This document shows, piece after piece, positions 44,037 to 52,969 of a stretch of DNA of 64,000 nt. The position numbers were made by a program, and so were the translations under genes. The stretch covers positions 62,001 through 126,000 of the forward strand of contig NZ_JAJIRP010000003.1 of NCBI RefSeq assembly GCF_025717555.1, in the 5' to 3' direction. The notes below the pieces were generated by a model. The model was given only the letters and a program-made list of their open reading frames with translations, ran no database searches and was not told the DNA's origin. This stretch comes from Paucibacter sp. B2R-40 (lineage in GTDB: Bacteria; Pseudomonadota; Gammaproteobacteria; Burkholderiales; Burkholderiaceae_C). Within the stretch, counting starts at the first letter, position 1, and every line of letters starts with the position of its first letter.

Positions 44037-45655
44037 CTGCTGGAGGCCGCGCCGTCAGCGGGCTTGCCGCCCGGCTTGCGGCGGCGCCTACGCTTCTTGG
44101 CCGGGGCTGCCTCCAAGTCCACATCAGCCAAGGCTGGCTGAACGGCTTGCACTTCGCCGCCGGCTTTGCGCGGCAGCTGATGCACCTTGCCGCTGCCGCT
44201 ACCACTGCCACGGCGCTGCTGCTTGTCGGCCTCGCGGGCCTCCTCCAGCAAGGCCTCGCGCTCGTCGTCAGTGCCCAGGGCAAAGTCTTCCCACCAGTCG
44301 GCCAAGGACGCGTCGATCTCGCCGGCATCGGCCCGCAGGCGCAGAAAGTCAAAACCTGCGCGGTAGCGTGGCTGATCGATCAAGGTGTAAACACCGCTGC
44401 CGGTACGCCTCTCAAAGCGCGGCTGCATCATCCAGATCTCGCGCATCTCGGTCGCCAACTTGCCGCGCCCGGAAATGTCGCCGATGCGGGCATCAAAGAC
44501 CGTGTCGATGGCTTGCTGCAGGGCAGGAATCACCGGCTCGCCGGCCTCACGGTTGGCCGCCCAACGGCCACGCACCTCGAACCACAACATGCATGCAAGC
44601 ATGAAGTTAGCTGACACGCCGCGCCCTTCGGCCACGCGCAGATCGGTATCCTCAAACGCCATGCGCAAGAACTTGCCACGCACGCCGTCGGCCTCCGCCA
44701 TTTCGCCGTGCTCGTCCAGCATCGCATCCAGCACCGGGAAGACGCCGCGCGCCAGACCCTGCTTGCGCAACTCCTCCAGACTGGCCAAGGAATGACCGGT
44801 CTGCAAGAGTTTGATCATCTCGTCAAACAAACGCGAGGCCGGCACATTGGCCAACAACTCCGCCATCGCCCTGACCGGCGCGCGCGTCTTGGGCTCCAAC
44901 TCGAAGCCAAGCTTGGCGGCAAAGCGCACAGCACGCACGATGCGCACCGGGTCTTCACGGTAACGCGTCTCGGGGTCCCCGATCATGCGCAGCACGCGCT
45001 TTTTTGCGTCCGCCAAACCACCGTGGTAGTCCACCACCAACTGGCGCTGCGGGTCGTAATACAGCGCATTGACGGTGAAATCGCGGCGCGCCGCGTCTTC
45101 GATCTGCGGACCCCAGACGTTGTCGCGCAAGACGCGTCCGGCAGCGTCAACCACATGGGACTTGCCGGCCAGCTCCGCCTTGGATGTCTTTTCGTTACCA
45201 GCCACCTGCTCGGCACCTTCATTGACCAACAAGGCCCGGAAGGTCGAGACCTCGATCACTTCATGCTCACGGCCGCGGCCGTACACGACATGGACGATGC
45301 GAAAGCGCCGTCCGATGATGAAGGCGCGCCGAAACAAGCCCTTCACCTCCTCGGGCGTGGCGTCCGTGGCCACATCAAAATCCTTCGGGCGCATACCCAA
45401 GAGCAGATCGCGCACCGCACCGCCGACGATATAGGCCTCAAAGCCCGCCTCCGTCAGGGTCTGCACAACGCGCACCGCGCGCTCATCCAGCAAGCTGGGG
45501 TCGATGCCATGCTCGGCAACCGGCACTTCCACCCGCTTGCCCAGCGGGCTTTGGCCGTGCTTGGTCGATTTGGCTGGTGCCACCGCTTTGGCGGCCTTGG
45601 CCACTTTGGCCAGCGAGGGCTTGCCCAATAGCTTGTCTATGAATTTTTTGATCAT
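44033..45655 (-). CDS. pcnB: poly(A) polymerase I
   Basis: Adds 3' poly(A) tails that mark RNA for decay. The start at 45655 (MIKKFIDKLLG) is coupled to the HAD gene stop by ATGA and gives 540 residues. The nucleotidyltransferase core AYIVGGAVRDLLLG followed by PKDFDVATDATPEEV holds the catalytic Asp pair, and FRRAFIIGRRFRIVHV is the class II signature separating it from CCA-adding enzymes. The C-terminus is strongly basic (AKKRRRRRKPG) and likely binds RNA. Confidence 0.95.
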   Translation of the reverse strand: MIKKFIDKLLGKPSLAKVAKAAKAVAPAKSTKHGQSPLGKRVEVPVAEHGIDPSLLDERAVRVVQTLTEAGFEAYIVGGAVRDLLLGMRPKDFDVATDATPEEVKGLFRRAFIIGRRFRIVHVVYGRGREHEVIEVSTFRALLVNEGAEQVAGNEKTSKAELAGKSHVVDAAGRVLRDNVWGPQIEDAARRDFTVNALYYDPQRQLVVDYHGGLADAKKRVLRMIGDPETRYREDPVRIVRAVRFAAKLGFELEPKTRAPVRAMAELLANVPASRLFDEMIKLLQTGHSLASLEELRKQGLARGVFPVLDAMLDEHGEMAEADGVRGKFLRMAFEDTDLRVAEGRGVSANFMLACMLWFEVRGRWAANREAGEPVIPALQQAIDTVFDARIGDISGRGKLATEMREIWMMQPRFERRTGSGVYTLIDQPRYRAGFDFLRLRADAGEIDASLADWWEDFALGTDDEREALLEEAREADKQQRRGSGSGSGKVHQLPRKAGGEVQAVQPALADVDLEAAPAKKRRRRRKPGGKPADGAASSS

Positions 45656-46320
45656 GCGAACAGATTCAGAATGGGCCAAGCGCGGGCAGTTGCAATATCC
45701 GCCAGCGCCGGGGTGGGATTGGTGGCCACCGGATGGCTTACCAATTCCAGAAGAGGCAAATCATTCACCGAGTCACTGTAGAAGGTGATTCGCTCGAAAT
45801 CCTGCCATTGTCGCCCCAAGCCCGCCAACCAGGATTGCACGCGGTCGATCTTGCCGGCTTGGTAGGAAGGAATGCCCTCAATCACCCCGGTGTAGGCGCC
45901 CGCAGCATCACGCTGCAACTGCACCGCGATCAAGTGGTCGACGCCAAAAGCTGCGGCAATCGGCGTTGTCACGAAATCGTTCGTGGCCGTCACGATGGCA
46001 ACCAAATCACCCGCATCGGCATGCTGGCGCACCAGAGCGTGGGCCTGGGGTTGCAGCATCGGCGCCATCACCTCGGCCATGAAGCGCTCCCGTGCTGCAT
46101 GCGCTTCATGCAACGGCCGGCTGCGCCAAACCGATGTGGCAAAGTCAATGTACTCAGCCAAATTCAAACAGCCAGCTTGATATTGCGCGTAGAACACATC
46201 ATTGCGCTCCCGCCATTGCTCGCCATTCGCCCAGCCGATGTCCACCATAAAGGCGCCAAATGCATGGTCCGAATCACTCGGAATCAGCGTTCCGTCGAGA
46301 TCGAAAAGCGTCAAATTCAT
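45652..46320 (-). CDS. HAD-superfamily IB phosphatase (SerB-like)
   Basis: A 222-residue phosphatase with the HAD motifs FDLDGTL (nucleophile Asp), IVTATND (motif II), a conserved Lys in YQAGKIDRV and FYSDSVNDLPLLEL (motif IV). Betaproteobacterial relatives beside hda and pcnB are annotated as HAD-IB hydrolases; histidinol-phosphate or phosphoserine phosphatase activity has been suggested for similar proteins, and neither can be decided here. It overlaps hda and pcnB by 4 nt on each side. Confidence 0.9.
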   Translation of the reverse strand: MNLTLFDLDGTLIPSDSDHAFGAFMVDIGWANGEQWRERNDVFYAQYQAGCLNLAEYIDFATSVWRSRPLHEAHAARERFMAEVMAPMLQPQAHALVRQHADAGDLVAIVTATNDFVTTPIAAAFGVDHLIAVQLQRDAAGAYTGVIEGIPSYQAGKIDRVQSWLAGLGRQWQDFERITFYSDSVNDLPLLELVSHPVATNPTPALADIATARAWPILNLFA

Positions 46321-47000
46321 CCAACAAATCCTTCGTCTGCCAACATCTGGCGCAATAGCGGCACAGTCACCGCACGTTTCGCTGCGAGCGCAAATTGATC
46401 CAAACGGTCCAATAGGCGCATCAAGTTTTTCAAGTCGCGGGCGAAGCGATTGAGCAAATAGTCAATCACCTCGTCAGCCAGAAAGATGCCCCGTCTGTCG
46501 GCCTCGATCCGCAAAGCCGCCCTTGTTTCCGCTTCGGACAAAGGTTGCAAGGCAAAGGTGGGGCCCCAGCCCAGTCGGGTACGCAAATCTTCCCGCAGAT
46601 CCAAGTCAACCGGCGGCGCATGCCCGCTGGCCACCACCGCCAAACCATGTGTGGCAGCTTCGACAAAAAGCGCGAAGGCGGCATGCTGCTGGCCAGCGTC
46701 GAAGCGATCACAATCATCCAGCAGCAACAAGCTGGGCTGACTCGGCAAGTCCCAAGGCAGCCGAGTATCGGCGTCGTACCAAGCGACTTGTGCACCGGCG
46801 GCCTGCCAATCTTCGGCCAATGCGCGCAAGACATGGGTCTTGCCGCTGCCGCCTGCACCCCACAAAAACACTGGCGGCGCCCCTACCCCCGCCGACCGCA
46901 AGGCTTGCAAATGTGCCAAGGCAGCGCTGTTGGCGCCGGGCAGAAAGTTCTCAAAGGTGAAGATGGGCGCAGGGCCGATCGCGAGCGGTATTTGCTTCAA
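46317..47000 (-). CDS. hda: DnaA regulatory inactivator Hda
   Basis: DnaA-like AAA+ protein that, with the sliding clamp, promotes hydrolysis of DnaA-ATP and prevents over-initiation. The 227-residue start is placed at TTG 47000 (M)KQIPLAIGPAPIFTFENF, whose QIPLAI segment is a clamp-binding-like motif typical of Hda N-termini. Walker A is FLWGAGGSGKTH and Walker B LLLLDDCDRF. The frame is open 250 nt further upstream with no homology. E. coli Hda also uses a non-ATG start. Confidence 0.92.
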   Translation of the reverse strand: MKQIPLAIGPAPIFTFENFLPGANSAALAHLQALRSAGVGAPPVFLWGAGGSGKTHVLRALAEDWQAAGAQVAWYDADTRLPWDLPSQPSLLLLDDCDRFDAGQQHAAFALFVEAATHGLAVVASGHAPPVDLDLREDLRTRLGWGPTFALQPLSEAETRAALRIEADRRGIFLADEVIDYLLNRFARDLKNLMRLLDRLDQFALAAKRAVTVPLLRQMLADEGFVG

Positions 47001-47094
47001 AATCCAACAATCCAAGACATTCACAAGTCCGCCAAAGGAATCCCTCGGGTCTTCACGGGCCGCCGGCATTCTAGTTGGCGAGACAATGCGCGCC

Positions 47095-47964
47095 TCAATG
47101 CAAGGGCGGAGTGCCGTGCTTGCGCATTTGCGCGATGCGCTGGCGCAAGTCCTGCCCATCGGCGGCCTGCGGCGAGCGCTCGACATAGAAGGCCAAGTCC
47201 TCGCTGGCTGCCCGCCACTGACCCAAGGCTTCCAGGACAAGGCCACGGTCACGCCGTTCCGCCGCGTCGCGCGGCAGCAAGACCACCAAACGCTCTTGAA
47301 CCGCCAGCAGCCTGGTCCAGTCCTGCGACGAGCGGTAAATCTCCTTCAAGTTGCGCAGCATGCGGGCCAGGATATCGCGCGGCGGGGCGGCTTGCATGAA
47401 CAACTCCACCGGCAACTCCACGGCCCCATTGAAGCTCGCCCCTTGGCGAAATATCTGCAAATACTCATCCAAGCGCTCGCGCGACAAGGACTGCCCGGTA
47501 AATGGATCCAACACGACCTCCCCATTACCCATGCTGACCTTGATCAGGAAATGCCCCGGAAACGCGAGGCCCTGAGCGCGCAGTCCCAAATGCGTCGCCA
47601 ACTCCAAAAAGATCACCGCCAGTGTGATGGGGATGCCCCGCCGCGTCACCATCACATGGTGAACAAAGCTATTACCGCTCTCGTAATAGTTATTGACATT
47701 GCCGGCGAAACCCAGTTCTTCGTGGAAATAGCGGGTCAGTGCTTGCAATTTGTGCCTGGCACTCGCGTCGGCAGGCATGCGCTGACGCAGGCGCTGCGCC
47801 AGCGCCTCGACCTCGGACACCACTGCTTCAACATCCAGCGCCGGGAACTCATCCTGAGCAATCGACGCAGCAGCCTCCAGCAAGTTCAAGCCGCCATCCT
47901 CGGCCACCAAGCTTGCAAAATACTCCAAGGGTGTGGGCACCTTCAAACGCAAAAAATCGCTCAT
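47095..47964 (-). CDS. SirB1-family transglutaminase-like/TPR protein
   Basis: A 289-residue protein of the SirB1 (transglutaminase-like 2) family. The N-half has YYESGNSFVHHVMVTRRGIP, LAVIFLELATHLGL and GLAFPGHFLIKV, a papain-like fold without a clear catalytic triad. The C-half (about 190-280) has TPR-like helices (DWTRLLAVQERLVVLLP, RGLVLEALGQWRAA). The family is widespread near prfA or housekeeping genes; the function is not established. Confidence 0.88.
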   Translation of the reverse strand: MSDFLRLKVPTPLEYFASLVAEDGGLNLLEAAASIAQDEFPALDVEAVVSEVEALAQRLRQRMPADASARHKLQALTRYFHEELGFAGNVNNYYESGNSFVHHVMVTRRGIPITLAVIFLELATHLGLRAQGLAFPGHFLIKVSMGNGEVVLDPFTGQSLSRERLDEYLQIFRQGASFNGAVELPVELFMQAAPPRDILARMLRNLKEIYRSSQDWTRLLAVQERLVVLLPRDAAERRDRGLVLEALGQWRAASEDLAFYVERSPQAADGQDLRQRIAQMRKHGTPPLH

Positions 47965-47983
47965 GGCCCGAGTTTAATGATCA

Positions 47984-49546
47984 TCAGACGCGGCGTACAA
48001 ACTGCCGCAAATTGACGCCCAGCATGAGCAACACCGCAAAGAAAAGCAGCGCCGAAGCCGCCAAACTGCCCGCCATCGCCAGTGCGCGCGTGAATTCGGT
48101 GGCGCCCAGTGCGATCCAATCCAATTTGTTCGCCAAGTAGAACTGCAAGCCACCCATCGCCGCACTGGCAATGCCGACTCGGAGGGCAAAACCCAACCAA
48201 CCCGGCGCGGGCCGGTAACTGCCCTTGCGGCACAACCCGACGAACAACCATGTGGCATTGATCAAGGCGCCCAAGCCGATCGACATGGCCAAGCCGGCGA
48301 CCCCCAGCCATGGCACAAACACCAGATTCATCACCTGCGTCAGCACCAACACCGTCACCGCGATGCGCACCGGCGTGCGGGTGTCTTGCTGCGCATAAAA
48401 GCCCGGTGCCAGCACCTTGATGGCCACCAGGCCGATCAGACCGACGCCGTAGCCCATCACGGCGCTGGTGGTGTGCAGCACATCACTGGCCTGGAAAGCC
48501 CCGCGGTGATAGAGCACCGCCACCATAGGCCCGGCAAACACCAACAAGGCCACCGAACATGGCAGCGCCAACAAAAACACCAGCCGCAAGCCCCAGTCCA
48601 GCAACGAGGAATAGGCCTGAGGTTCGCCCTTGCCCAGCGCGGCCGACAGTTGCGGCGTCAAAATCGCGCTCAAGGCCACACCGAGCAATGCGGTCGGAAA
48701 CTCCATCAGCCGATCGGCGTAGGTCAGCCAAGAGGCGGCGCCAGCACCCACCATCAAAGCAATCTGCAAATTGATCACCAGGGACAGCTGCGCCACGCCG
48801 ACGCCGACCAAGGCGGGCGCCATCTGCCCGAGCACCCGCTGCACCCCAGCATGCCGCCAGGACTGACGCAAGGCCCCAAAACTCAAACCCATGCGCGGCA
48901 AAGCGCCGATGCGCAGCAAGGCCGGCACCTGCACCGCGAGTTGCAATAGACCGCCCAGCATCACACCAGTGGCCAAGCCGTAGATCGGCTGCCAACCCCA
49001 AGCCGCCAAGCGCGGCACCAACAAAAACCCAGCGGCAATGACGGACAAATTCAGCAATACCGGTGTGGCCGCCGGCACCAAAAAGCGCTTCCAGGTGTTC
49101 AGAATCCCGGCCGACAAGGCCACCAAGGACATACAGCCAATATAGGGAAACATCCAACGCGTCATCACCACGGCAGCGTCGTGCGCGGACGCCGGCAGGC
49201 CCGAGCCCAAGACCCAGACCAAGATCGGCGCTCCGATCACACCGACCACGCAAGTGAGCAACAAGGCCCACAGCAAAACGGTGGCCACTGCATTGATCAA
49301 GGCATGGGTGGCCTCGTCGCCTTCGCGTGCCCGGGTGCCCGCCAACACCGGCACAAAGGCTTGCGAAAACGCCCCTTCGGCGAACAAGCGTCGCAAGAGA
49401 TTGGGGATACGGAAGGCGACCTGAAACGCGTCGGTCAGGCTGCTGGCGCCGAACAGCGCCGCCACCATCTGCTCACGGACAAGACCGGTAATCCGCGACA
49501 CCAGGGTCAGAATCGAAATAAAAGAGGCAGCACGGAGCAAATTCAT
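47984..49546 (-). CDS. murJ: lipid II flippase
   Basis: Essential inner-membrane flippase moving lipid II to the periplasm for peptidoglycan synthesis. The start at ATG 49546 (MNLLRAASFISILTLVSR) gives 520 residues and about 14 transmembrane helices. Conserved features are GLVREQMVAALFGAS, FRIPNLLRRLFAEGAFSQAF with the key Arg residues, and LYHRGAFQASD. It is divergent from rpsT, as usual in betaproteobacteria. Confidence 0.96.
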   Translation of the reverse strand: MNLLRAASFISILTLVSRITGLVREQMVAALFGASSLTDAFQVAFRIPNLLRRLFAEGAFSQAFVPVLAGTRAREGDEATHALINAVATVLLWALLLTCVVGVIGAPILVWVLGSGLPASAHDAAVVMTRWMFPYIGCMSLVALSAGILNTWKRFLVPAATPVLLNLSVIAAGFLLVPRLAAWGWQPIYGLATGVMLGGLLQLAVQVPALLRIGALPRMGLSFGALRQSWRHAGVQRVLGQMAPALVGVGVAQLSLVINLQIALMVGAGAASWLTYADRLMEFPTALLGVALSAILTPQLSAALGKGEPQAYSSLLDWGLRLVFLLALPCSVALLVFAGPMVAVLYHRGAFQASDVLHTTSAVMGYGVGLIGLVAIKVLAPGFYAQQDTRTPVRIAVTVLVLTQVMNLVFVPWLGVAGLAMSIGLGALINATWLFVGLCRKGSYRPAPGWLGFALRVGIASAAMGGLQFYLANKLDWIALGATEFTRALAMAGSLAASALLFFAVLLMLGVNLRQFVRRV

Positions 49547-49656
49547 TGAGGATTGGAAACCGTTTGAGCCCAGGGTCGAAGCAACCCCAAGTAGCATGAG
49601 CGGCGCATTATCATCCGCAGATCACGCAACTTTCGGCTGCATTTGCTTTCAAGCCT

Positions 49657-49685
49657 TTGTCACAAAGCCATTTCAGTGCTACACT
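49657..49685 (+). promoter_or_regulatory. sigma-70-type promoter of rpsT
   Basis: TTGTCA (49657-49662), a 17-nt spacer and TACACT (49680-49685), about 35 bp before the rpsT ATG. Confidence 0.6.
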
Positions 49686-49719
49686 CGCGGTCTTTGCACC
49701 AACTGGGTAGAATCACAGC

Positions 49720-50016
49720 ATGGCAACCTCTTCCAAAGCTAAGAAGAAAACAGTCCGTTTGGCGTCGGGCCTCAAGCGCGTTCGCCAGGACTCTAAGCTC
49801 AACGCCGCCAACACGGCGCTGCGTTCCAAATTCCGTACGGTCATCAAGAACGTACAAAAAGCTGTCCTGACCGGCGATAAGGTCAAGTCGGCAGAGCTGT
49901 TCAAGATCGCTGAAACTGTCATCGACTCCGTCGCTGACAAGGGCATCTTTCACAAGAACAAGGCAGCTCGTCACAAGAGCCGTCTGTCGGCAAAAATCAA
50001 GGCCTTGGCCGCATAA
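49720..50016 (+). CDS. rpsT: 30S ribosomal protein S20
   Basis: A 98-residue basic, helical primary 16S rRNA-binding protein. Landmarks are [20 protein letters not shown], the [15 protein letters not shown] helix, and [20 protein letters not shown] at the C-terminus. It has its own sigma-70-like promoter and terminator. Confidence 0.98.
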   Translation: MATSSKAKKKTVRLASGLKRVRQDSKLNAANTALRSKFRTVIKNVQKAVLTGDKVKSAELFKIAETVIDSVADKGIFHKNKAARHKSRLSAKIKALAA

Positions 50017-50041
50017 AAACCGGTTCTGGTGCAAAGATTGA

Positions 50042-50066
50042 AGGCCCGCTGAAAAGCGGGCCTTTT
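50042..50066 (+). terminator. rpsT terminator
   Basis: AGGCCCGCT-GAAA-AGCGGGCCT followed by TTTTCTATTTT; 9-bp stem with a GNRA tetraloop. Confidence 0.92.
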
Positions 50067-50134
50067 CTATTTTGTAAGCAAGTCCCTGAATTGCCGGCCT
50101 GTTTGCTTGACAGCGAATCGGCTTGAACGAACTC

Positions 50135-50172
50135 AAATGCCCGCATGGATGAAAGTCTTGGCGGGCATTTTT
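50135..50172. terminator. second hairpin terminator downstream of rpsT
   Basis: The perfect 10-bp arms AAATGCCCGC and GCGGGCATTT have a 16-nt loop, followed by T on the plus strand. It lies 25 bp from the end of the converging hydrolase gene and may serve both directions. Confidence 0.7.
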
Positions 50173-50196
50173 CGTGGGCAAGCCAATGCTGACCCG

Positions 50197-51018
50197 TCAA
50201 TGCCATTGCCCTTCCTGCAAGCCTTGCATGCGGCGCACACGCAGCCATTCCCCGACCGCCTGTGCCACCCAAAGTGGATCATCCAAGGGCAGATCGTGAC
50301 CCGCACGCACATGCATGCGCAACGGCGCCCCCCAAGCCCGGCTGATGGCCTGCGAGCAGCGCCAATCAACCAAACGATCTGCACTGCTGCAAAGCAAAAG
50401 CATGGGCACGGCCGGCCTGAATTGACTGGCGCGGTAGCGACTCGCAGCCAATAGTTGGCGCAGACTATTGCGCACGCCAACCGGATGGAGGCGCTGCAAC
50501 TCAACCCAATGATCCAAAATCTGATCGGGCTTGCCATGTAGGTTGGACGTCATGGCCAGCACCTTGGCCTCACGCCGACGATGCCCCATGCTGGACAGAC
50601 TCAAGAGCAGAAATGCCAAGTAGTTGAGTGGCCGCAGCCGATGATAAAAGGGACTGAAGGGCTGCAAACTGGTGTTGATCAAAACGCCCGCACTGAGCTC
50701 TTGAGGGTAGCGCGCCGCCCAATCACTGGCCACCATCGCGCCCAAGGACATTGCCAACACATGCACCGGCCCCGTAACACCATGTTGCTGCAACTGAGCC
50801 CGACAGCTTTCCACCATGGTCGCCACCTGGGTCGGGCTTGATTCGCGGTGCAATGCGCCATTGCCGGGCAGATCCAGCATCAGCAAGCGGGCTGCGGGCT
50901 GTTGGCGCTGTATCTCTTGCTGCAAGACAGCTGGAAACGCCCCCCAATGGCCCACCTCGCGCGCCAAACCTCGCAGCAAGACCCACACCGGTTGACCGAT
51001 CAACCCATCAGCACTCAC
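50197..51018 (-). CDS. alpha/beta-hydrolase with atypical nucleophile elbow
   Basis: A 273-residue alpha/beta-hydrolase fold protein. The GTG at 51018 overlaps the preceding stop as GTGA; a farther GTG at 51063 is less likely. The fold is shown by ARLLMLDLPGNG, the nucleophile region VLAMSLGAMVA, the Asp region LLCSSADRLVDW, and the His in RAGHDLPLDDP. The elbow reads A-x-S-x-G rather than G-x-S-x-G, seen in a minority of esterases. It is coupled to the M14-type peptidase gene, so the two may act on the same substrate. Confidence 0.85.
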   Translation of the reverse strand: MSADGLIGQPVWVLLRGLAREVGHWGAFPAVLQQEIQRQQPAARLLMLDLPGNGALHRESSPTQVATMVESCRAQLQQHGVTGPVHVLAMSLGAMVASDWAARYPQELSAGVLINTSLQPFSPFYHRLRPLNYLAFLLLSLSSMGHRRREAKVLAMTSNLHGKPDQILDHWVELQRLHPVGVRNSLRQLLAASRYRASQFRPAVPMLLLCSSADRLVDWRCSQAISRAWGAPLRMHVRAGHDLPLDDPLWVAQAVGEWLRVRRMQGLQEGQWH

Positions 51019-52076
51019 GCTTGGGCTCCTGCAGTTCCCTGAAGCGTCCGCCCCCGGTACCACCGATTCAAAGCCATCTCCTCATGCCAGGCGCGCCGCT
51101 CCGGCTGCGGCAGCCAGCGCTGCATGCCGGCGGCTGCGCGCAAGACAAAATCCAGCCAGGCAAGATGCCGGCGCAAAACGCGCTGCTGGCGATGCTCGAC
51201 CAGCGGATTGAACATGCCGCTGCGTGAAAACAACTGGCGCGGATTTTTCTTGACCCATAACCAAGAGCCCATCTCAAGCGTCAGCGGCAGCAACAAGCAA
51301 TCTGCACGCTTGCATGCCTGCATATAAAGATGGTCCCAGATATCGCCATGAGTCAAATATTGCCGACTCTGCGGCTCGAACACATAGCGGTGCTGCACAT
51401 GGGTTTGATCCAAAATCTCACACAGGGCATGCATTTCGGCCAGATGCGCTATCGGCTTGGCCGTGTGCGCAAACGGAAACCAGATGCGATCCGCCAGGCC
51501 AAAGCCCGAATGGCAATCGACCGAAATCGAATGGGCATGGGTCAGCATTTCTTGTTCCACAAAATCGCATAGTGCCTGGCTCTCCACCTGCATGGGCGCG
51601 CCCGCGTCACCCATAAACCATGGCAACTTAGCACTGATGCGCTGCCCGCCCAGCAACCACGGGATGGGACCGCCCGCCTGAACCGGCGCGTTACGCATCA
51701 AATCAACGCCCTGAGGATTGGCGCGCGTGGCCCGCTGCAGACCGCCCGGGTTGACCAGAGGCATGAACACGATGCGCACCGCCTCAAGACTGCGGTGCAA
51801 GCTGCTGTCCCAGCGCAATCTTGACACCAGGCTGGCCAAAAAGGCCATCACGACCTCGGCGCCAATGCGCTCAAGACCATGCACGCCACCAAAAAAACCC
51901 ACCGCCGGGACGGCAGGGTCGGGGTTTCCCAAGGTCACCGCCCACAGCGGCAAAGCGCTGCCATCGCCCATCGTGACCACGCCCAAGCGATGGCCCTCAA
52001 GATAGGGCCGGCCGGCCTCGATCAGACCCTCCAGTGCCGCCAGGGCTGGCAAAGCGATAGATTCTTGCTGGCGCAT
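51015..52076 (-). CDS. M14-family zinc carboxypeptidase-like protein
   Basis: A 353-residue zinc carboxypeptidase-like protein (succinylglutamate-desuccinylase/M14 fold). Zinc ligands are seen in GGVHGLERIG (His and Glu) and SVDCHSGFG (His), with NPGGLQRATRANPQGVDL as the substrate-binding Arg/Asn segment and a candidate catalytic Glu in LTLEMGSW. There is no signal peptide, so it is a cytoplasmic enzyme. It overlaps the alpha/beta-hydrolase start by 4 nt. The substrate is unknown. Confidence 0.87.
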   Translation of the reverse strand: MRQQESIALPALAALEGLIEAGRPYLEGHRLGVVTMGDGSALPLWAVTLGNPDPAVPAVGFFGGVHGLERIGAEVVMAFLASLVSRLRWDSSLHRSLEAVRIVFMPLVNPGGLQRATRANPQGVDLMRNAPVQAGGPIPWLLGGQRISAKLPWFMGDAGAPMQVESQALCDFVEQEMLTHAHSISVDCHSGFGLADRIWFPFAHTAKPIAHLAEMHALCEILDQTHVQHRYVFEPQSRQYLTHGDIWDHLYMQACKRADCLLLPLTLEMGSWLWVKKNPRQLFSRSGMFNPLVEHRQQRVLRRHLAWLDFVLRAAAGMQRWLPQPERRAWHEEMALNRWYRGRTLQGTAGAQA

Positions 52077-52366
52077 GAGAGGGAATTGCGGGTCGAGTGA
52101 AAGTGAATCCGGGCGCGAGCATAGCTGCTACGGCGCTTTGCCACTACCGCGCGATTCAGGGATTCGACACAGAGTTGTCATTAAATCCCATTAGCCTTCA
52201 CGGCAATTCACGCAGCCCAGCGCACCCAGTCCATGCAAGCACAGCAAATCAACACCTTTCGCACGCAGATGCAAGCCAAGGCCGCGCTGGGTCGCAGCCT
52301 GCTCTGGGGTTTGGTGGAATTGGTGGCTCTGCTGCGCGCACGATCGCGCTGAAGCGCCCGACCTAC

Positions 52367-52720
52367 TCAGCCGGCGGCTTTGTTGTCGGGTTTGGCTTTG
52401 ACGCCGGGCTCGGGCAGCAAACAGGCTTCGGCGACTTGCAACTCATTGTCGCGGGCAAAGTTCATCACAAAATCCCAGGCCATGGGCTCGAGCTTTTTCA
52501 GCTCTTCGTTGACGATCACGCACTTGATGCCGTTGATCACGCGCGGCACGCAAAGTGGCGAATAGCCAATGTAGGCCCCGATGCCGCCGCGCGCCCCGCC
52601 GGGCCGAAAGCAAGACATGGCCCCCGCCAAACGCTCGGCCCAATCACTGGGCCTGAAGGTATGCCCCGCCAAGGTGACGCCTTGGATGAAAACTTCACGC
52701 GGTTTGGGGGCTTGGCTCAT
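52367..52720 (-). CDS. DUF3579 protein
   Basis: A 117-residue protein typical of betaproteobacteria. Recognisable stretches are FIQGVTLAGHTFRPSDWAERL, YSPLCVPRVINGIKCVIVN and MAWDFVMNFARDNELQV. It is normally found next to argD and argF, as here (divergent, 249-bp spacer). A regulatory or accessory role in arginine synthesis is guessed from synteny alone. Confidence 0.9.
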   Translation of the reverse strand: MSQAPKPREVFIQGVTLAGHTFRPSDWAERLAGAMSCFRPGGARGGIGAYIGYSPLCVPRVINGIKCVIVNEELKKLEPMAWDFVMNFARDNELQVAEACLLPEPGVKAKPDNKAAG

Positions 52721-52969
52721 GAATTGGCGGTTTGAATTCCAGGCCCGACTGAGGCCAACGACGGCAGGGTCAAGGGTTTACGACAGCCGCTATTGTGCCT
52801 CGGAAGACCACCAGTGCTGGCGACGAAGGGTTCAAAGTCAGGACAATCGCACATCCGCTGGCCCGACGAATCGCTGAATTCGCGTCGCCCTTTAGAATCA
52901 AGGAGCAAACGGGCCCGACCGAGAGGCAAGACCCGACCCCCACCAATCCTTGATCCCTATGGAGAGCCG

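Noticed and set aside
47001-47252. N-terminal extension of hda
   Set aside because: Arg/Pro/Ser-rich, no homology and overlaps the adjacent SirB1-type gene; TTG 47000 gives the standard Hda start.
52233-52352. 39-codon plus-strand ORF in the 290-bp gap between the M14-type gene and the DUF3579 gene
   Set aside because: It has an ATG and a hydrophobic stretch, but no ribosome-binding site, recognised family or codon evidence; the gap otherwise holds nothing recognisable.
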